A stretch of DNA of 64,000 bases from Bacillus sp. BHET2 (lineage in GTDB: Bacteria; Bacillota; Bacilli; Bacillales; Bacillaceae_B), in NCBI RefSeq assembly GCF_005938125.1, contig NZ_VCQN01000003.1, positions 310,001-374,000 on the forward strand, given 5' to 3'. The notes under the pieces are model-generated. The model searched no databases, was not told the origin of the DNA, and worked only from the letters and a program-made list of their open reading frames with translations. A program made the position numbers and the translations under genes. Below are positions 60,762-64,000 of this stretch, one piece after another (position 1 is the first letter of the stretch; every line of letters begins with the position of its first letter).

Positions 60762-61108
60762 GGGGCTGGGACAAAAGGGTTTTAGCCAAAGAAAAATCCG
60801 AACAATTATTCGATATTCTTTCATGAAAATCGAAAACGTTCGGATTTTTTATTGTTATTTTAAAAGCATACTCAGTGTATTTAACTGGTTCTAGCTGTTG
60901 ATTGGAGTGCAAGACGAAGACTCCTGCGGGAAAAGCGGAATAGGTGAGACCCCACAGGAGCGTCAGCGACGAGGAGGCTCGCCTTCCGCCCCGAGGAAAG
61001 CGAAGTCTTGCACGGAAATCAACAGCGGTGTCACAAGAAACCCTAACATGGTCTTATATCCTGATTGTTCGTTTTTCGATTATATTGATTTGGTTATGTC
61101 CCAGCCTC
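60762..61108. mobile_element. 347-bp MITE-like element, copy 2
   Basis: Terminal repeats GGCTGGGACA (60764) and TGTCCCAGCC (ends 61106) are perfect inverse complements. Length and internal structure equal copy 1, with only a few substitutions (for example CCGAACA for CCGAACG and CCCCACAGG for CCCCGCAGG). It lies tightly between the ABC-F gene and a convergent XRE gene. Confidence 0.92.
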
Positions 61109-61115
61109 CTCGTGA

Positions 61116-61961
61116 TTATTTAAGGATATTATCATTCAACACGTTTTGATCCAGGTAAGGCATGATCGGAATGATTTCTTTCATTCCTTTTTTAGAGATG
61201 GCGTCCAATGCCAATTTATTCAGGAGGTCTTTCTGAATAAATGGAGCAATGGATAGGATGGAGTGAAGTCCGTCCCTTTCGTAACCTTCTTTAGCACAAA
61301 GGTTTAATTCTTGATCACTAATAAAAGGGGCCATGGATGATAATGCTTCTAATCCTTTTGACTGGAATTCTTTCCGGGCACACTCATCTACTACGTTTTG
61401 GCTGATAAAAGGAGCCAAAGGAGTCAACCCTTTCATTCCGTTTGATGAAAGTTCCTTCCTGGCACTTTCATCAATGACTTCCTGACTGATATAAGGTGCG
61501 ATGGAGGCCAAACCTTTCATTCCTCTCAAACCAAACTCTCGCTTTGCTAATGCGTCAATCGATTCTTGATTGATATAGGGTACAATTATTGACAAGTCTT
61601 CTTCAGTAAGCTCGCCTACCACTTTCTGATATACCATATCTGCTTGCTCCATAGTAAGGATGGGTGCCGCGTTTATGAATTCTACCTTATCTATAGACTT
61701 TGAATCAGCAAGTGTCTCACCCTCAACCAGGTCTTTGACCAACTTCGTCCCTTTGGTGTTCCCTAAAATATCGTCTATACTGGTATGGAAAATCCTTGCG
61801 ATCTCAGGGAGTTTAGAGATATCAGGCATTGTTTGTCCCCGTTCCCAGTTACTGATCGCTTGAAAGCTGACCCCAAGCAGATCCGCCAGTGCCATTTGAG
61901 TAATGTTCTTCTCTTTTCTTAACTGTGAAATCTTCTTCCCAACCTTTGTCATATCAAACAA
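61116..61961 (-). CDS. XRE regulator with C-terminal tandem repeats
   Basis: A 281-residue protein. Residues 5-60 form an HTH (ITQMALADLLGVSFQAISNW). From about residue 110 there are five to six repeats of about 31 residues: (L/I)xx(I/L/M)APFIS(Q/D)xxV(V/I)DExARKE(L/F)xSxGMKGL. The repeats are helical and may form a solenoid that senses a partner. TTG 61961 fits GGGGTGAG with six bases spacing; GTG 61970 and ATG 61952 are alternatives. The stop is eight bases from the 347-bp element. Confidence 0.85.
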   Translation of the reverse strand: MFDMTKVGKKISQLRKEKNITQMALADLLGVSFQAISNWERGQTMPDISKLPEIARIFHTSIDDILGNTKGTKLVKDLVEGETLADSKSIDKVEFINAAPILTMEQADMVYQKVVGELTEEDLSIIVPYINQESIDALAKREFGLRGMKGLASIAPYISQEVIDESARKELSSNGMKGLTPLAPFISQNVVDECARKEFQSKGLEALSSMAPFISDQELNLCAKEGYERDGLHSILSIAPFIQKDLLNKLALDAISKKGMKEIIPIMPYLDQNVLNDNILK

Positions 61962-62069
61962 TTTTCTCACCCCATTTAAAAGTATAAGTTAAGTGTACGG
62001 AGTATCTCCTGGCTTTCCTATAAAGCAATACTTGAGTTTGAAAAAGGTGCCTATTCAAGTAAAGCTTGA

Positions 62070-62104
62070 AGGGGGACGGACCTCTATTGGAGGTCCGTCC
62101 CTCA
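62070..62104. repeat. Palindromic GGGACGGACC repeat (pair)
   Basis: GGGACGGACCTC and GAGGTCCGTCCC form a tight hairpin with a short TATTG-like loop, 12 bp from the stop of the LysR gene. It may work as its terminator. Confidence 0.85.
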
Positions 62105-62115
62105 CGCAATGGATG

Positions 62116-62955
62116 TTATAATGGGCCCTCAATCACAGCCACTAATTCTTTTATTAGGGCCACAGACGCGGCACTTTCAGGGTAGACTGCATAAAACGGC
62201 CGATGGATGACATAAGGATCGATCGGGACAAGCTTTCCTTGCTGAACCTCCTCTTTGACCATTGAGCTTGACAGAAACGCGATGCCAAGCCCCCTTACTG
62301 CCAGTTGCTTGATTAAGTAATGACTGCTTGCTTGTAGGATTTCTGCCGGTACGATTCGTTCAGAACGCAAGAATTCATTAGCATATTCTCTTGTTCCTGA
62401 TCCGATTTCTCTAAGTATCAATGGGGAGGAGCGGAGATTCATTCGGCTGCTCGCGAAGAAACGGAGTTCGTCACGGCTGATCACTTCAACATGAAATGGC
62501 TCTAATCCCTTTGTTCCTTCAACTAGGGCGAGATCGAGTTCGTGGTGATTCAGCGCTTCAACGATGGTTTCATGATTGTGAATCATCAGCTGAAGGCGGA
62601 CGTGGGGGTAGAGGACCTTTATCTTTTTGACAAAGTCGGGAAGGAGCACGTCACTGACGGTGTGAGTGGATCCGATTCTTAATTGGATATCTTCCGTTTT
62701 CTGAGTGGCTTGTTCCATCGTTCTCCACAAATCCAACATCTGCTTCCCTTGTTCAAACACGTTCTTTCCTGCAGGTGTTAATTCGAAAAGTTGGTTGGTG
62801 GATGAACGATGGATAAGCTCAACTCCCAAGGATTGTTCAAGCTTCTTAATATGGACGCTGACAGTAGGTTGTGACAAATTCAAGAATTCACTTGTTTTCG
62901 TGAAATGCTGAAGCTGCGCAAGGGTCACAAATGTTCGAATCCAATCCAGTTGCAT
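62116..62955 (-). CDS. LysR-family transcriptional regulator
   Basis: A 279-residue LysR protein. The HTH lies in residues 1-60 (FLNLSQPTVSVHIKKLEQSL); the effector domain runs from about 88 on (LRIGSTHTVSDVLLPDFV, HELDLALVEG, GLGIAFLSSSMV). MQLDWIRTF is the family start with GGGAGG upstream; a longer frame starts eleven codons earlier. Divergent from a TauE-type exporter, which it probably controls; it resembles CysL/YwfK-type regulators. Confidence 0.9.
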   Translation of the reverse strand: MQLDWIRTFVTLAQLQHFTKTSEFLNLSQPTVSVHIKKLEQSLGVELIHRSSTNQLFELTPAGKNVFEQGKQMLDLWRTMEQATQKTEDIQLRIGSTHTVSDVLLPDFVKKIKVLYPHVRLQLMIHNHETIVEALNHHELDLALVEGTKGLEPFHVEVISRDELRFFASSRMNLRSSPLILREIGSGTREYANEFLRSERIVPAEILQASSHYLIKQLAVRGLGIAFLSSSMVKEEVQQGKLVPIDPYVIHRPFYAVYPESAASVALIKELVAVIEGPL

Positions 62956-63060
62956 AGGTATCCTCCCTTTATTATGAAACGTAATCATCTGTATTATTAT
63001 TATGCATTTCTATTATAGGTTACGAAAATGTATAATGAAAGACGAAGGAAGTGAAACAAA

Positions 63061-63900
63061 ATGGAATGGATTTTATTTATGATAGGTGGTGCGGTCATCG
63101 GCATCATTTCGGGATTCTTTGGTATAGGCGGCGGAATTGTTCTGACACCGACCTTACTTGTCCTGGGATACGAACCGAGCCAGGCAATCACTCTTTCCTT
63201 AATGCTCACATTAGGCTCAACGGTGACAGGGACAATGTCACACATCCGGTTAAAGAATGTGAATGTGAAATTAGCGGTCCTTCTTGGTGTTTTCGGAGTG
63301 ATTGGCTCTGTTGTGACCGTACCATTTGTAAAATGGCTGGATGAGATGAACGGGGCATCCACTGTGATATCGATTGTTTATATTGCCATATTAAGCTGGT
63401 TTTCATATCAGTTCTTAAGTAGAAGACAACAAGATTTGAAAGCAAAAGGAAAATCTGCGGCTCCTATTATCGGGTTATTCACCGGTGTTATTTCATCTCT
63501 TATGGGGGTCAGTGGGGGATTTGTGATGACCCCATTACTTACAAAGTGGCTTAAACTTGACCTAAGCAAAGCGATCGGAACGAGTATTTCTGCGGCATCC
63601 ATCATCGTATTGTCGGGCATTACCTCCTATATGTATACAGGGGAGTCACTTGATTATCGTCATGGAATTTTACTAATCATTGGTGCACTAATTGGGACAC
63701 CGATCGGTTCTATTCAGCTGAAACGTTTCTCTGGCGTCAGCGTTAAACGAATGCTAGCAGTCCTGTACATGGTTGTGGCGGTCAGTGTCATCTTCAAGAT
63801 GCTATCCATCACGATAGTCTCCCTTGGATTGATCCTGGTATCCGTGCTCGTCTTCTTCGGAATGCTTGGACGGGGGGACAGGTCCCGCGTCCCGTCTTAG
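63061..63900 (+). CDS. TauE/SafE (sulfite exporter) family permease
   Basis: A 279-residue membrane protein with about eight TM segments in two related halves, each with a glycine motif: GFFGIGGGIVLTPTLL and SLMGVSGGFVMTPLLT. Transport of sulfite, sulfoacetate or other organosulfur anions is typical. TATAAT at 63031 is the likely -10. GGAAGTG precedes the ATG. The last ten codons (LGRGDRSRVPS) are formed by a GGGACAGGTCCC-type palindrome, so the C-terminus is atypical. Confidence 0.85.
   Translation: MEWILFMIGGAVIGIISGFFGIGGGIVLTPTLLVLGYEPSQAITLSLMLTLGSTVTGTMSHIRLKNVNVKLAVLLGVFGVIGSVVTVPFVKWLDEMNGASTVISIVYIAILSWFSYQFLSRRQQDLKAKGKSAAPIIGLFTGVISSLMGVSGGFVMTPLLTKWLKLDLSKAIGTSISAASIIVLSGITSYMYTGESLDYRHGILLIIGALIGTPIGSIQLKRFSGVSVKRMLAVLYMVVAVSVIFKMLSITIVSLGLILVSVLVFFGMLGRGDRSRVPS
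63868..63897. repeat. GGGACAGGTCCC palindromic repeat in a gene end
   Basis: GGACGGGGGGACAGGTCCCG followed by CGTCCCGTC contains GGGAC/GTCCC inverse words related to the dispersed GGGACGGACC family. It spans the last codons and stop of the permease gene. The remaining 100 bp of the window hold no recognisable feature. Confidence 0.6.
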
Positions 63901-64000
63901 TGAATATCGAAATTCAACCACTAGTCTCTCATCTTTTAACTAAGTAATATGACAAACTTAATAGTAGAACTCAAGTAAAAAGAGCTTATCCACGATTGGA

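Noticed and set aside
60898-61149. The matching 83-codon frame in the second element copy
   Set aside because: Same reason; it is repeat sequence reading into the convergent XRE gene.
1-64000. CRISPR arrays, tRNA or rRNA genes, prophage and complete insertion sequences
   Set aside because: None was recognised. The 20-bp periodic arrays lack the repeat-spacer structure of CRISPR, and no transposase or integrase gene is present.

Overview
The window looks like a chromosomal segment of a spore-forming Bacillaceae, possibly Rossellomorea or a related former Bacillus. Indications are the moderate-to-low GC content, strong AGGAGG-type ribosome binding sites, frequent TTG/GTG starts, a sporulation-type delta-lactam deacetylase (pdaA), two DUF4183 proteins, natA/natB with its LytTR two-component system, and a Bacillus-type class D beta-lactamase. 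No rRNA, tRNA, CRISPR array, prophage or transposase gene was seen.

Layout. 0-10 kb: SE1561-family protein, class I fumarase, DUF4825 lipoprotein, pdaA, an alkA-like glycosylase with an RlmD-like methyltransferase, a frameshifted SDR, and an unusual HTH-DUF2087-GIY-YIG protein. 9.4-17.7 kb: an MFS exporter divergent from a cupin-type XRE regulator, then an accessory run of GNATs, P-loop kinases, a deoxyribosyltransferase-like protein and a phosphoesterase, mixed with remnants. 17.8-24.4 kb: a MocR regulator divergent from a class D beta-lactamase, then natR-natK divergent from natA-natB. 24.5-30.6 kb: an SgrR-type regulator divergent from an MFS exporter, then a tandem-repeat surface protein with an LPXTG-like signal and its adjacent class F sortase. 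30.8-35.5 kb: small-molecule modification genes, with an ASCH gene split by a 515-bp MITE-like element and a decayed MazG-like gene beside a 347-bp MITE-like element. 35.5-40.6 kb: an AT-rich island with a YVTN propeller protein, a secreted pre-protein followed by a 57-aa membrane protein, duplicated hairpins and 20-bp periodic arrays. 40.6-47.9 kb: an ECF sigma/PadR/FtsW-like operon, pdaC-like deacetylase and DUF4183 genes. 48-53.6 kb: a rearranged SDR/SRPBCC junction, kinases and membrane proteins. 54-58 kb: an ascorbate-type PTS operon (regulator, EIIB, EIIC). 58-64 kb: an ABC-F protein with a leader terminator and an interrupted C-terminal extension, a second 347-bp element, a repeat-containing XRE protein, and LysR divergent from a TauE-type exporter.

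The most striking features are non-coding and mobile: two MITE-like families that share a GC-rich core although their terminal repeats differ, an element flanked by an 8-bp target duplication inside an ASCH gene whose frame is intact on either side, three loci of 20-bp periodic arrays, and many copies of a GGGACGGACC palindrome. The best candidates for small functional systems are the surface protein/sortase pair, the secreted pre-protein/57-aa membrane protein pair, the MocR/beta-lactamase pair and the attenuator-like ABC-F leader. All functional names come from reading motifs and family resemblance; no database search was run.
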